A stretch of DNA of 64,000 bases from Tenggerimyces flavus. GTDB lineage: Bacteria > Actinomycetota > Actinomycetes > Propionibacteriales > Actinopolymorphaceae. The stretch spans positions 3,782,001-3,846,000 of the forward strand of contig NZ_JAFBCM010000001.1 in NCBI RefSeq assembly GCF_016907715.1. The letters run 5' to 3'. Positions 41,073 to 49,626 of this stretch are shown here, in pieces (the first letter of the stretch is position 1; every line of letters starts with the position of its first letter). The notes under the pieces are model-generated. The model did no database searches, was not told the DNA's origin, and was given only the letters and a program-made list of their open reading frames with translations. A program made the translations under genes and the position numbers.

Positions 41073-42788
41073 GTGAGAGGTTCTGGGCGACTTGGTCCTG
41101 AAGAACGGGCCGAAGCCTGGCGAAAGCTGGGCGATCAGACGTTCGACGTGCTGGTCATCGGCGGTGGGGTGACCGGTGCCGGTACGGCGTTGGACGCCGT
41201 CACTCGCGGGTTGGACACCGCGCTTGTCGAAAGTCGCGACTTCGCGAGTGGAACGTCGAGCCGGTCGAGCAAGCTCTTCCATGGTGGGTTGCGTTATCTG
41301 GAACAGTTCAACTTCCATCTCGTCGCCGAGGCGCTCAAGGAACGCGAGCTGATGCTGACGCGCATCGCGCCGCACCTGGTGAAGCCTGTTCCGTTCCTCT
41401 ATCCGTTGAAGACAAGGATGGTCGAGCGGCCGTACGTCGGCTCCGGTCTGATCATGTACGACACGATGGCGCGCGGCCGGTCCGTTCCGATGCACCAGCA
41501 CCTCACCCGACACGGCGCGTTGAAGCTGTGCCCGGGGCTGCGACAGGACTCGCTGGTCGGCGCGATCAAGTACTACGACGCGCAAGCCGACGACGCGCGG
41601 CACACGTTGACCGTGATCCGTACGGCGGCGCGGTACGGCGCGGTCGTGCGCAACTCCTCCGAAGTCATCGGTTTTCTCCGCGAGGGCGAACGCATCGTCG
41701 GTGCCGAGGTCCGTGACGTCGACTCCGGTGAGACCACGACCGTGCGCGCGAAGGTCGTCATCAACTGCACGGGCGTGTGGACCGACGACATCCAGCGGCT
41801 CACCGGTGGACGCGGCCGGTTCCGCGTACGTGCGTCGAAGGGCGTGCACGTGCTCGTTCCGCGCGACCGCATCGCCTCCGAGGTTGGGTTGATCCTTCGA
41901 ACGGAGAAGTCCGTTCTTTTCGTCATTCCGTGGGGCAATCACTGGATCATCGGGACGACCGACACCGACTGGGAGCTCGACAAGGCGCATCCGGCCGCGA
42001 GCCAGGCGGACATCGACTACATCCTCGACCATGTCAACTCCGTCTTGGCAGTGCCGTTGACGCGCGACGACATTCAAGGTGTGTACGCGGGGCTTCGGCC
42101 GTTGCTCGCCGGTGAGTCGGAGAAGACCAGCCAGCTGTCGCGCGAACACGCGGTGGCGCGGCCGTTGCCGGGGTTGGTGTCGATCGCGGGCGGCAAGTAC
42201 ACGACGTACCGGGTGATGGCGAAGGACGCGGTCGACGCGGCGCGTCCGGACCTCGGGCACATCCCGCCCTCGGTGACCGAGCACGTTCCGTTGCTGGGTG
42301 CGGAGGGTTACCACGCGTTGGTCAACCAGATCGACGAGCTGGCCGCCGAGGCCGGGCTGCCGGTGTGGCGGATGCAGCGGCTGCTCGATCGGTACGGTTC
42401 GATGGTCGACGAGGTGCTCGAGCTGGCTGCTTCGGATCCGTCGCTCTTGGAGGCGCTGGACGGGGCGGGGGAGTATCTGCGGGTCGAGGCGCGGTACGCG
42501 GCGACGCACGAGGCGGCCGTCCATCTGGACGACGTGTTGGCGCGGCGGACCCGGATCTCGATCGAGGAGCCGCACCGCGGTACGGAGAGCGCGTCGCCGG
42601 TGGCCGCGCTGGTGGCCGACGTTCTCGGGTGGGACGGCGAACGCGTCCAGAACGAGGTCGAGGTCTACCAGGCGCGGGTGTCGGCCGAGCGCGAGTCGCA
42701 GACGAAGCCGGACGACCTGACGGCGGACGCCGTACGACTGGCCACGCCGGACACGCGGGCCTCGGCCGTGGGGCGCGCGTTGTCGTAG
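41073..42788 (+). CDS. glpD: Aerobic glycerol-3-phosphate dehydrogenase
   Basis: 571 residues. FAD-binding VLVIGGGVTGAGTALDA near the N-terminus, SRSSKLFHGGLRYLE, WGNHWIIGTTDTDW, and a C-terminal DUF/helical domain. It oxidises glycerol 3-phosphate to dihydroxyacetone phosphate and feeds electrons to quinone. GTG at 41073 is preferred over GTG at 41058 because AGGAG (41061-41065) lies 7 nt before it. Divergent from glpF across a shared control region. Confidence 0.95.
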   Translation: MRGSGRLGPEERAEAWRKLGDQTFDVLVIGGGVTGAGTALDAVTRGLDTALVESRDFASGTSSRSSKLFHGGLRYLEQFNFHLVAEALKERELMLTRIAPHLVKPVPFLYPLKTRMVERPYVGSGLIMYDTMARGRSVPMHQHLTRHGALKLCPGLRQDSLVGAIKYYDAQADDARHTLTVIRTAARYGAVVRNSSEVIGFLREGERIVGAEVRDVDSGETTTVRAKVVINCTGVWTDDIQRLTGGRGRFRVRASKGVHVLVPRDRIASEVGLILRTEKSVLFVIPWGNHWIIGTTDTDWELDKAHPAASQADIDYILDHVNSVLAVPLTRDDIQGVYAGLRPLLAGESEKTSQLSREHAVARPLPGLVSIAGGKYTTYRVMAKDAVDAARPDLGHIPPSVTEHVPLLGAEGYHALVNQIDELAAEAGLPVWRMQRLLDRYGSMVDEVLELAASDPSLLEALDGAGEYLRVEARYAATHEAAVHLDDVLARRTRISIEEPHRGTESASPVAALVADVLGWDGERVQNEVEVYQARVSAERESQTKPDDLTADAVRLATPDTRASAVGRALS

Positions 42789-42827
42789 CTCATGTCATCA
42801 CCGTCGACGGGGGACAAGGAGTCGGTC

Positions 42828-44048
42828 ATGCGCAGGTTGTCTGTCGTTCTCACCGTCGGTGTGCTCGCCGTCGCGATGCTCTGTGGGCCGGCGACTGCTT
42901 CCGGGCCGGTGCGGCCCCTCGAAGCAGGACAGGCGCGATCGTTCTGGCTGCATCTGAACGGCACGCCGGTCTCCGACGCGATGATCGCCACCGAGGCACA
43001 GCGGCGCGACTACGTCGTGCTGAACGCCTGGGAAGGCCACCTGATCCCCAAGCTGAAGGCGGCGAACCCGGCCATCGAGGTGTTCGTCTACAAGGACCTG
43101 AGCTCGACGCGCAGCTACGCCTGCCGGGACGGTGTCGACGACCCGCAGCTGCCCACCGGTGTCGGGTACTGCGACGCCGAGGCGAACCACCCGGAGTGGT
43201 TCCTGCTGGGCTCGGACGGGCAGCGGCTCGAGTACGCGGGCTACCCCGGACACTGGCAGATGGACGTCGGCGACCCCGACTACCAGGCGACGTGGGTGGC
43301 GAACGTGGTGGCGAGCAGCACCGCGGCCGGGTTCGACGGCATCCTCATGGACAACGCCCTGTTTCCCTGCGACGCCTACCATGCCGGGACCTGCCCAGCG
43401 AAGTACCCGACCGACGCGGCGATCCAGGACGCGTACGTCTCGATGCTCGCTTCCACCCGCGAGGAGCTGGTCGCCGCCGGGCTGCGCACGGTCGCGAACC
43501 TGTCGAACGCCCGGCTGTACGAGGGCGTCTGGGACACGTACACCGAGCACCTCGACGGCGGGTTCGACGAGTGGTGGTTGACGTTCTCCGACGACGACCT
43601 GCTCTCGGAGTACCCCGAAGGCTGGAGCCGGCAGGTCGCGGAGGTCGCCTCGAACGAGGCGCGCGGCAAGATCACCTGGGTGCAGCCGCACTTCACCCCA
43701 GGCGCGGAGCGGCCGTTCCGGTACGCGCTGGCGAGCTACCTGATGGCGAGCGACGACGCCGCGGCCATCGCCGAGATGGGGCGCACCGACGGCTACGGTG
43801 ACCCGACGCCGTGGCATGGCGAGTACGACTGGGACCTCGGCGCGGCGACAGGTCCGTACCGTTCGGTGGGGACGAACCTGTTCCGCCGGGACTTCGCCTG
43901 CGGGGCCGCCGTCGTCAACGCCAACCGCACCGACAGCGCGCCGAGGACCGTCGAGCTGGGTGGGGAGTACCTCGATCACGACGGCGCGGCCGTGACGTCG
44001 ATCGCCCTGGCGGGCACGTCCGGGGCCGTGTTGCGCAAGTCCTGTTAG
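42828..44048 (+). CDS. Secreted glycoside-hydrolase-like protein (GHL15 type)
   Basis: 406 residues. Signal peptide (MRRLSVVLTVGVLAVAMLCG, ATA), then a TIM-barrel-like domain with FWLHLNG, the conserved FDGILMDNAL strand (candidate acidic catalytic residues) and a late FDEWWLTFSDDDL block. This pattern matches the putative glycoside hydrolase family GHL15; activity is unproven. AAGGAG precedes the ATG at 42828. The gene lies 39 nt after glpD and could be read through from it. Confidence 0.7.
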   Translation: MRRLSVVLTVGVLAVAMLCGPATASGPVRPLEAGQARSFWLHLNGTPVSDAMIATEAQRRDYVVLNAWEGHLIPKLKAANPAIEVFVYKDLSSTRSYACRDGVDDPQLPTGVGYCDAEANHPEWFLLGSDGQRLEYAGYPGHWQMDVGDPDYQATWVANVVASSTAAGFDGILMDNALFPCDAYHAGTCPAKYPTDAAIQDAYVSMLASTREELVAAGLRTVANLSNARLYEGVWDTYTEHLDGGFDEWWLTFSDDDLLSEYPEGWSRQVAEVASNEARGKITWVQPHFTPGAERPFRYALASYLMASDDAAAIAEMGRTDGYGDPTPWHGEYDWDLGAATGPYRSVGTNLFRRDFACGAAVVNANRTDSAPRTVELGGEYLDHDGAAVTSIALAGTSGAVLRKSC

Positions 44049-44527
44049 TCGACGTACGCCAGGAACTCGCTGCAGTCGGTGCAGCGGAACAGCACGTACG
44101 TGTCGCCCTCGCCGGCCTCCTTGGCGGCCTGGACGGCGTCGGGTCCGCGGGTCGCGAGCTGCTCCCGGGTGTGCCGGCCGAGATACTCCGCGGCGTCGCC
44201 GTGGTGGTCCAGCCACTGCGGCCGCTTGCTGCTGTGGAAGCCCGGCGTCCGCAGGCAGACCTCGTCGATCACGTCGAGCCGTACGTCGTCGTCCCACCCC
44301 TCCGGCTCGGCGAACGTCGCTTCCAGACTCTCCGCCGCCGACCCGTCGTCGATGCACCACGGGCACACGACCGCCTCGACCTCGTCGACCACCTGCGAGA
44401 ACGCCGGCCCGGTGTACCGATAGCCGCGCACCGCGCAGCAGATCTCACACTCGGCGTCGGACTTGACGATGCTCCCGGTCGCGAGCGGGTCGGGGTGGTA
44501 GCGAAAGGTCGGTAGCGGAGTGGCCAT
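44045..44527 (-). CDS. CbrC-family zinc-binding protein
   Basis: 160 residues. The fingerprint of the CbrC/UPF0167 family: PTFRYHPDPLATGSI at the start, CEICC, RGYRYTGP, CPWCIDDG, PGFHSSKRPQWLDHHGD, and a terminal CTDC. Three Cys pairs suggest one or two zinc sites. The family has been linked to colicin resistance in enterics; here no function is known. Its stop overlaps that of the GHL15 gene. Confidence 0.88.
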   Translation of the reverse strand: MATPLPTFRYHPDPLATGSIVKSDAECEICCAVRGYRYTGPAFSQVVDEVEAVVCPWCIDDGSAAESLEATFAEPEGWDDDVRLDVIDEVCLRTPGFHSSKRPQWLDHHGDAAEYLGRHTREQLATRGPDAVQAAKEAGEGDTYVLFRCTDCSEFLAYVD

Positions 44528-44538
44528 GAGCCGGGAGC

Positions 44539-45822
44539 CTAACCCGGAAGGCGCCAGCGGACCATCGCGCCGTCGCGGAGCTCGACAAGCTCCCGGCTCG
44601 CCGGATGGTGGTGCGTGGGAACGAAGCCCGTCACCGTACCCGTCCGCTCGCCGGTCGACAGATCCCACCGCGTCAGGCCGCCCGGGTCGGCGGAGTAGAG
44701 CGCGGAACCGGCGGAGAACAAGGCGCCGGAGCCGGTCGGTCCGGCGAACGCGCGAACCTCGTGACCGGTCAGCGGATCGAAGACGCGGACACCGGGGACG
44801 ATGATCTCGTCGTCGGGTCCGATGCCCCACACCACGAAGAGCTCGTCGTCCGTCCAGCACATCGGCGTTTCCCAGAGGTACCAGCGCAGGGCCAGGGTCA
44901 GCAGCGACGGGCCGTCCTCCGACTCCCACACGTTCACCCGGAGCCAGCGGTGCAGGTCGAAGACCCGCGGCAGCCCGGCGGGCGACCAGGCCCACCCGTC
45001 CAGCCCGAGATAGCGACCCGTCCTCGACAGGTGCAACCGCCCCTGGAAGTCGCCGGAGTAGTGCTCGGGCCGTTCGTTCCCCACGCTGACGAAGTCGCGT
45101 CGCGTGAGGAGCTCTCCCGTCGCCGGATCGGACACGTCCAAGCGGTTCCAGGCGGTCCCATGCACGAGCCGCAGGCCGTCCTCGGTGCTGACGAACGCGA
45201 GCGGGAACGGGACCGTGTTCTGGTGGTACTCCCCGCGGTCCAGCTCCATCGTCACGCTTCCGGTGTCGAGGTCCAGGACCTTGCCGAACCGGCCGTAGTC
45301 GACGCCGACCGCGACGTACCGGCCACCGTCGGCCGCGTGCACGCGGGTTCGGGGTTCCCGCTCAGCCCAGACCTCGAACGAGTGCGTCGCGAGCTCGTAG
45401 CGGGCCTCCCGGTCGACCTCGCCGGTGTCGGCGTTCCATCGCAGCACCCGATCGGGGGTGAGGAGCAGCCAGGTCGCAGGGCTGTCGGGAACGGCGGCGA
45501 CGTCGATGACCTCGTGCGGCAGCGGCGTTCGCCAGGTGTCGGTACGGATGGGTTCGTCGCGTACGCCGACGCCGGGTGCGCCGCGGATGGCGATCACGTT
45601 GGCGTCGTCCTCCTGGGCACGTTCGACGCAGCCTTCGCAGGCTTCGACGAGGTCGAGTGGCTCGTCGGAGGTGTCACACGCGGTGCACACCACGTCGCGG
45701 TCGAGGCCCGTCCCGGTCAGGTGCCACACCCGGTCCTCGAGGTCGGAGCCTTCGCCCAACAGGTGCCGGCACAGTCGCCCGTTGCCCTTGTGGGCAACGT
45801 GCCCGCAGGTGAGCACGTCCAT
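44539..45822 (-). CDS. Zinc-ribbon plus beta-propeller protein
   Basis: 427 residues. The N-terminal ~75 residues hold Cys/His pairs (LTCGHVAHKGNGRLCRHLL, VCTACD, ACEGCVERA), likely a treble zinc site. The rest has repeated beta strands with Trp/Asp ends (VLRWNADTGEV, KVLDLDTGSVTMEL, VFDPLTGHEVRAF, LTRWDLSTGERTGT), a WD40- or PQQ-like propeller. No signal peptide, so cytoplasmic. It lies downstream of the SDR gene, 6 nt after its stop. I do not recognise a named family. Confidence 0.7.
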   Translation of the reverse strand: MDVLTCGHVAHKGNGRLCRHLLGEGSDLEDRVWHLTGTGLDRDVVCTACDTSDEPLDLVEACEGCVERAQEDDANVIAIRGAPGVGVRDEPIRTDTWRTPLPHEVIDVAAVPDSPATWLLLTPDRVLRWNADTGEVDREARYELATHSFEVWAEREPRTRVHAADGGRYVAVGVDYGRFGKVLDLDTGSVTMELDRGEYHQNTVPFPLAFVSTEDGLRLVHGTAWNRLDVSDPATGELLTRRDFVSVGNERPEHYSGDFQGRLHLSRTGRYLGLDGWAWSPAGLPRVFDLHRWLRVNVWESEDGPSLLTLALRWYLWETPMCWTDDELFVVWGIGPDDEIIVPGVRVFDPLTGHEVRAFAGPTGSGALFSAGSALYSADPGGLTRWDLSTGERTGTVTGFVPTHHHPASRELVELRDGAMVRWRLPG

Positions 45823-45828
45823 CGACAA

Positions 45829-46590
45829 CTACAGCTGGACGCCGCGGGTGAGGGCGCCGTCGACGACGAGGTTGGTGCCGCTGACGCGGCTGGCGGCGGG
45901 GCTGGCGATGAAGACAACGGCGTTCGCGATCTCTTCGGGCGAACCCATCTTGCCGGTGGGGTTGAGGCCGACCGCCATCTCGTACAGGTCGGGGTTGCCG
46001 CTCTTGATCCCCTCCCACACGCCGCCCTCGAAGAACGTGTTGCCCGGCGACACCGTGTTGGCCCGGATTCCCTTGCCAGCAAGCTGATACGCGAGCCCTT
46101 GCGTGTACTGCACGATCGCCGCCTTGAACGTCCCGTACGGTCCAGCCGCGAAGTCCACCTCGCGCCCCGACACCGACGAGATCGTGACGATGGACGCCGC
46201 GGAGCTGCGCTCGAGGTGCGGCAAGGCGGCGTTGACGAGGCGGACTGTGCCCATCATGTCGACAGCGAACGACGTCTGCCAGTTCGCCTCCTCGTCCGGG
46301 ATCGCGAGCGCGCTCACGTTCGCCACGACGATGTCGATGCCGCCGAACTCCGCCGCGACGTCGTTCACCCAGTTCGTCACCGCCGCGCCGTCGGCCACGT
46401 CCAACGCGCGGCCGAGTGCGGGAACGCCGTGCTGCTTGAGGTTCTGCTCGGTCGCCTCCACGTCGGCGGCGGTGCGGGCGCAGAAACCCACGGCGGCACC
46501 TTCGGCCGCGAAGCCCTCGACGATCGCGCGGCCGATGCCCTTCGTTCCACCCGTGATCAGTGCACGCCGGCCGGACAGCTGCAGATCCAT
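45829..46590 (-). CDS. Short-chain dehydrogenase/reductase
   Basis: 253 residues, complete SDR: TGGTKGIG cofactor motif, NVSALAI in place of NNAG, SSVSG with the catalytic Ser, and YGTFK with Tyr/Lys. The start ATG shares its A with the stop of the amidase gene (TGATG), and AGGAAG lies 6 nt before. NAD(P)H-dependent; the substrate is unknown, but its operon with an amidase suggests a shared degradation pathway. Confidence 0.93.
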   Translation of the reverse strand: MDLQLSGRRALITGGTKGIGRAIVEGFAAEGAAVGFCARTAADVEATEQNLKQHGVPALGRALDVADGAAVTNWVNDVAAEFGGIDIVVANVSALAIPDEEANWQTSFAVDMMGTVRLVNAALPHLERSSAASIVTISSVSGREVDFAAGPYGTFKAAIVQYTQGLAYQLAGKGIRANTVSPGNTFFEGGVWEGIKSGNPDLYEMAVGLNPTGKMGSPEEIANAVVFIASPAASRVSGTNLVVDGALTRGVQL

Positions 46591-47585
46591 CACGCACTTC
46601 CTAACGAACGGAGGTGATCATGCATGCCACCGTACGCGTTCGGGGCGGGCAGGAGCGACTTCGCGATCTTGACGGCCGAGCTGTAGTTCGCGTCGACCAC
46701 GTTGGCGATCGGCGCCTTCGCGGTCTGCGACACGACCTGGTACCCGTCCATCGGGTCGAGCCCGTACAGCTCGCCCAGCCAAGTGATCATCTCGACCTGC
46801 GCGATCCGCCAGGCGTCCTCGAGCGGGCGGCTCGAACCGATCGCGATCAGCCAGTCGTCCTGCTCGATCCGCGGCCACGCCGGCGCACCGCCCTTGATCA
46901 GCTCGACGATCACGGTGACGTTCATCGCGCCCTCGACCGCGGTGCCGCACGCCTCGCCCTCGCCCTGCCGGTAGTGCCCGTCGCCGACGGAGAACAGCGC
47001 GCCGGGAACGTTCACGCCGAGGTAGCAGGTCGCGCCGGCCTTCATCTCCGGCGTGTCCATGTTGCCGCCGAACCGTTCGGGGACGAGCGACGAACGCACC
47101 TCCCGCGCCGGCGGCGCGACGCCGACCGTGCCGAGCATCGGCTCGGCAGGCAGCTCGAGGCGGAAGTCGCTGCGCGCCGCCTCGAAGGTGACGAGGTGCC
47201 GCGCGCGGTCGTACTGGTAGACCCAGGTGAGCTCCGGCAGCGCGTCCTGCAGCAGCGCCGTCCGGTCGGTGCCGGTCAGCCCACCGAAGAACGGGATCAG
47301 CGTCGACACGCCCCAGTCGCGCGCGGGCTCCAGCGCGACGAAGTGCAGCGCGAGCGTGTCGCCGGGCTCGGCGCCCTCGACGTAGAACGGCCCGGTCTGC
47401 GGGTTGACCTGGTTGATGTCGACGCACTGGCTCGGCAGGTCGCTCGTCGAGCGGAGCTTGCCCGAGTACGCGTCCTCACACCACAGCCGCAGCATCGTTC
47501 CCGGCTTGATCTTCATGATCGGCTCGACGCCGCCGAACGTCCAGGCGAGCTGCTCGAACGTCGGCGTGAACTCGACGGTGTCCAT
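46590..47585 (-). CDS. Acetamidase/formamidase family protein
   Basis: 331 residues. The conserved FmdA/AmdA blocks are MWTFGG-like LAWTFGGVEP, GPFYVEGAEPGDTL, GGNMDTPEMKAGATCYLGVN and VGDGHYRQGEGEACGTAVE. It hydrolyses short-chain amides to the acid and ammonia. It lies between a LysR regulator (32 nt upstream) and the SDR (1-nt overlap), so it is the middle gene of a likely operon. Only one acetamidase is seen in the window. Confidence 0.92.
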   Translation of the reverse strand: MDTVEFTPTFEQLAWTFGGVEPIMKIKPGTMLRLWCEDAYSGKLRSTSDLPSQCVDINQVNPQTGPFYVEGAEPGDTLALHFVALEPARDWGVSTLIPFFGGLTGTDRTALLQDALPELTWVYQYDRARHLVTFEAARSDFRLELPAEPMLGTVGVAPPAREVRSSLVPERFGGNMDTPEMKAGATCYLGVNVPGALFSVGDGHYRQGEGEACGTAVEGAMNVTVIVELIKGGAPAWPRIEQDDWLIAIGSSRPLEDAWRIAQVEMITWLGELYGLDPMDGYQVVSQTAKAPIANVVDANYSSAVKIAKSLLPAPNAYGGMHDHLRSLGSA

Positions 47586-47617
47586 GCGCGCAACGTGCCA
47601 CCGCGGCGCCGGGTGCG

Positions 47618-48484
47618 TCAACCGAACGCGGCCGCCAACTCCCGTGCGCACGCGGTGGGAAGTGTTTCCGGGACGACGACGCCGCCGGGAAGCATGAGCG
47701 GAGGGTCGACCAACCGGACAGAGGCCTTGCCGTCCTCGACGGCCTGGCTGCAGGAGAACGTGGCGGCCCACGACATCGCGCCGGTACCCACCTCGACGAG
47801 CGTGTCCTCGATCGTCGTCGCCTTCCGGCCGAGCCGCGGCTCGAACCCGGCCTTGCGGCACGCGTCGAGGATCGCGGCACGGAAGAGCGAGTCGCACTCT
47901 TCCGCGGGGAGGCGGAGCGGGAGATCGGCGAGCTGCTCGAGCCGGATCGTGTCCTGCTGGGCGAGTGGGCTGCTCGCCGGGAGGGCGACCGCGACCTGGT
48001 CGTGCCAGAGCTCGAAGGTCTCGACGCCGTGCCGCGGTGCGATCGCCCGGACGAGTGCCGCGTCGAGGTCGCCGGAACGGATCGCGGCGAGCTGCTGCGC
48101 GACCGATCGTGCGTCGAGCTCGACGACCAGCTCGGGGTCGGCGGCGCGGAGTGCCTCGATGCCCTTCTCGATCCGCGGGCCGAGCCCGGGGCTGGTACCG
48201 AACCGCAGCGTGTGGATCGTTCCCGCCTTCAGCTGCGCCGCGACCGCGGCGGCCTGCTCGGCCGCGGCCAGGACGGCGCGGGCCTCGACGAGCATGCGCT
48301 CCCCGTCCTCGGTGAGCCGAACGCTGCGCGGGTTGCGGTCGAGCAGCGTGACCCCCAGCTGTCGTTCCAGCCTGGCGAGCTGTTGGCTGACGGCGGGCTG
48401 AGCGACGTGCAGGCGTTCGGCCGCGCGGCCGAAATGCAGTTCCTCGGCGACGGCGACGAAGTAGCGCAGCTGCCTCAGCTCCAT
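47618..48484 (-). CDS. LysR-family transcriptional regulator
   Basis: 288 residues. The N-terminal winged helix (LRQLRYFVAVAEELHFGRAA, VAQPAVSQQLARLERQLGV, LTEDGERML) and the periplasmic-like co-inducer domain are complete. It heads the amidase-SDR operon in the same direction, a less usual layout than divergent LysR pairs. The divergent LLM oxidoreductase begins 88 nt away and may also be a target. Confidence 0.93.
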   Translation of the reverse strand: MELRQLRYFVAVAEELHFGRAAERLHVAQPAVSQQLARLERQLGVTLLDRNPRSVRLTEDGERMLVEARAVLAAAEQAAAVAAQLKAGTIHTLRFGTSPGLGPRIEKGIEALRAADPELVVELDARSVAQQLAAIRSGDLDAALVRAIAPRHGVETFELWHDQVAVALPASSPLAQQDTIRLEQLADLPLRLPAEECDSLFRAAILDACRKAGFEPRLGRKATTIEDTLVEVGTGAMSWAATFSCSQAVEDGKASVRLVDPPLMLPGGVVVPETLPTACARELAAAFG

Positions 48485-48571
48485 GCCTGCCTCCTACGAT
48501 CACGGTTCCTTATCGCTGCAGGGGTCAACCGCGTCTTGGTGCGTGGTCTTCCCGGACGTTGACTCGAAGGC

Positions 48572-49483
48572 ATGCGAATCGGGACATGGCCAGAGCTCAC
48601 CGGACTGCCCATCGATGCTGCCCGCGGGGCGTTCGAAGACATCGCGAAGGCGGGGTTCAGCACCGCGTGGCTCGGCGAGGTCGGCGCCTGGGACCCGCTC
48701 ACGCTGCTCGGCGCGATCGGCTCGGTGGCGCCGTCGGTGCGACTGGGGACGGCTGTGGTGCGTACGTATCCGCGGCATCCGGTCGCGCTCGCCGCGCAGG
48801 CGCTGACGGTGCAGGCGGTGACCGGTGGGCGGCTGGTGCTCGGCATCGGGCCGAGTCACCAGCCGCTGATCGAGGGGATCTACGGGCTGCCGTTCGCCTC
48901 GCCGGGCGCGAACCTGCGCGAGTACGTCACCGTGCTGCGGCCGCTGCTGCGCGGTGAGGAGGTGGACTTCCACGGGCGCTTCTGGACCGCGGTCGGATCG
49001 GTCGCCATCCCGGACGTTCCGGCGCCGCCGGTGTTCCTGTCGGCGCTCGGCCCGGCGAACCTTCGACTGGCTGGCGAGCTGGCGGACGGCATCGTCGTGG
49101 CCTGGTCCGGGCCGCAGACGGTGGAGGAGTACTTCCTGCCGGCGCTGAGCTCGGCGGCCGCGGAGTTCGGACGCCCGACCCCGGAGCTGGTCGCGAGCGC
49201 GATGGTGACGGTGACGTCGGACCCGGACGGCGCGCGAGCGTGGGCGAACGAGAACTTCGGCGCGGCGTACGACCTGCCGAGTTATCGGAAGATCTTCGAC
49301 CGTGAGGGCCTCAGCTCGGCGGGCGACTCGATCATCGCCGGCGACGAGGCAGCGGTCGAGGCGGCGCTGCGGCGCTTCGCCGACGTGGGGGTCGACGAGG
49401 TGCAGGCGATCCCGGCCGGAACGGCCGAGGACAAGGCCCGGACCGTCGCGTTCCTCGGCTCTCTCGCCAGCCAGTCCGCCTGA
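48572..49483 (+). CDS. LLM-class F420-dependent oxidoreductase
   Basis: 303 residues, luciferase-like (bacterial luciferase/F420 monooxygenase) barrel: WLGEVGAWDPLTLLGAIGS, GTAVVRTYPRHPVALAAQAL, GRLVLGIGPSHQPLIEG and a late ADGIVVAW strand. Actinobacterial members use F420 or FMN. The substrate is unknown. A 52-bp palindrome follows the stop codon. Divergent from the LysR gene. Confidence 0.9.
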   Translation: MRIGTWPELTGLPIDAARGAFEDIAKAGFSTAWLGEVGAWDPLTLLGAIGSVAPSVRLGTAVVRTYPRHPVALAAQALTVQAVTGGRLVLGIGPSHQPLIEGIYGLPFASPGANLREYVTVLRPLLRGEEVDFHGRFWTAVGSVAIPDVPAPPVFLSALGPANLRLAGELADGIVVAWSGPQTVEEYFLPALSSAAAEFGRPTPELVASAMVTVTSDPDGARAWANENFGAAYDLPSYRKIFDREGLSSAGDSIIAGDEAAVEAALRRFADVGVDEVQAIPAGTAEDKARTVAFLGSLASQSA

Positions 49484-49493
49484 CCGTCGCAAA

Positions 49494-49545
49494 CTGTGGG
49501 GTTCTGGTAGGGACACGCCGGCGTGTCTCTACCAGAACCCCACAG
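49494..49545. terminator. 52-bp palindrome, bidirectional terminator
   Basis: Arms 49494-49519 and 49520-49545 match at 25 of 26 positions (start CTGTGGGGTTCTGGTAG) with no spacer. It lies between the LLM oxidoreductase and the convergent lhr gene. Confidence 0.8.
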
Positions 49546-49550
49546 CTTGT

Positions 49551-49610
49551 GCGGTGGGGGAGGGAGCTCGAGGGTGGCGGGCGGTGGGGGAGGGAGCTCG
49601 AGGGTGGCGT
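49551..49610. repeat. 30-bp tandem direct repeat, two copies
   Basis: 49551-49580 and 49581-49610 are identical except for the last base (unit starts GCGGTGGGGGAGGGAGCTCG), followed by a partial third start. It lies between the palindrome and the lhr stop; very G-rich on the plus strand. Probably slippage-prone and non-coding. Confidence 0.85.
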
Positions 49611-49626
49611 GCGGGGTGGGGATGGG

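Noticed and set aside
49551-49610. CRISPR-like repeat
   Set aside because: Two contiguous 30-bp copies without spacers and no cas genes; a simple tandem duplication.
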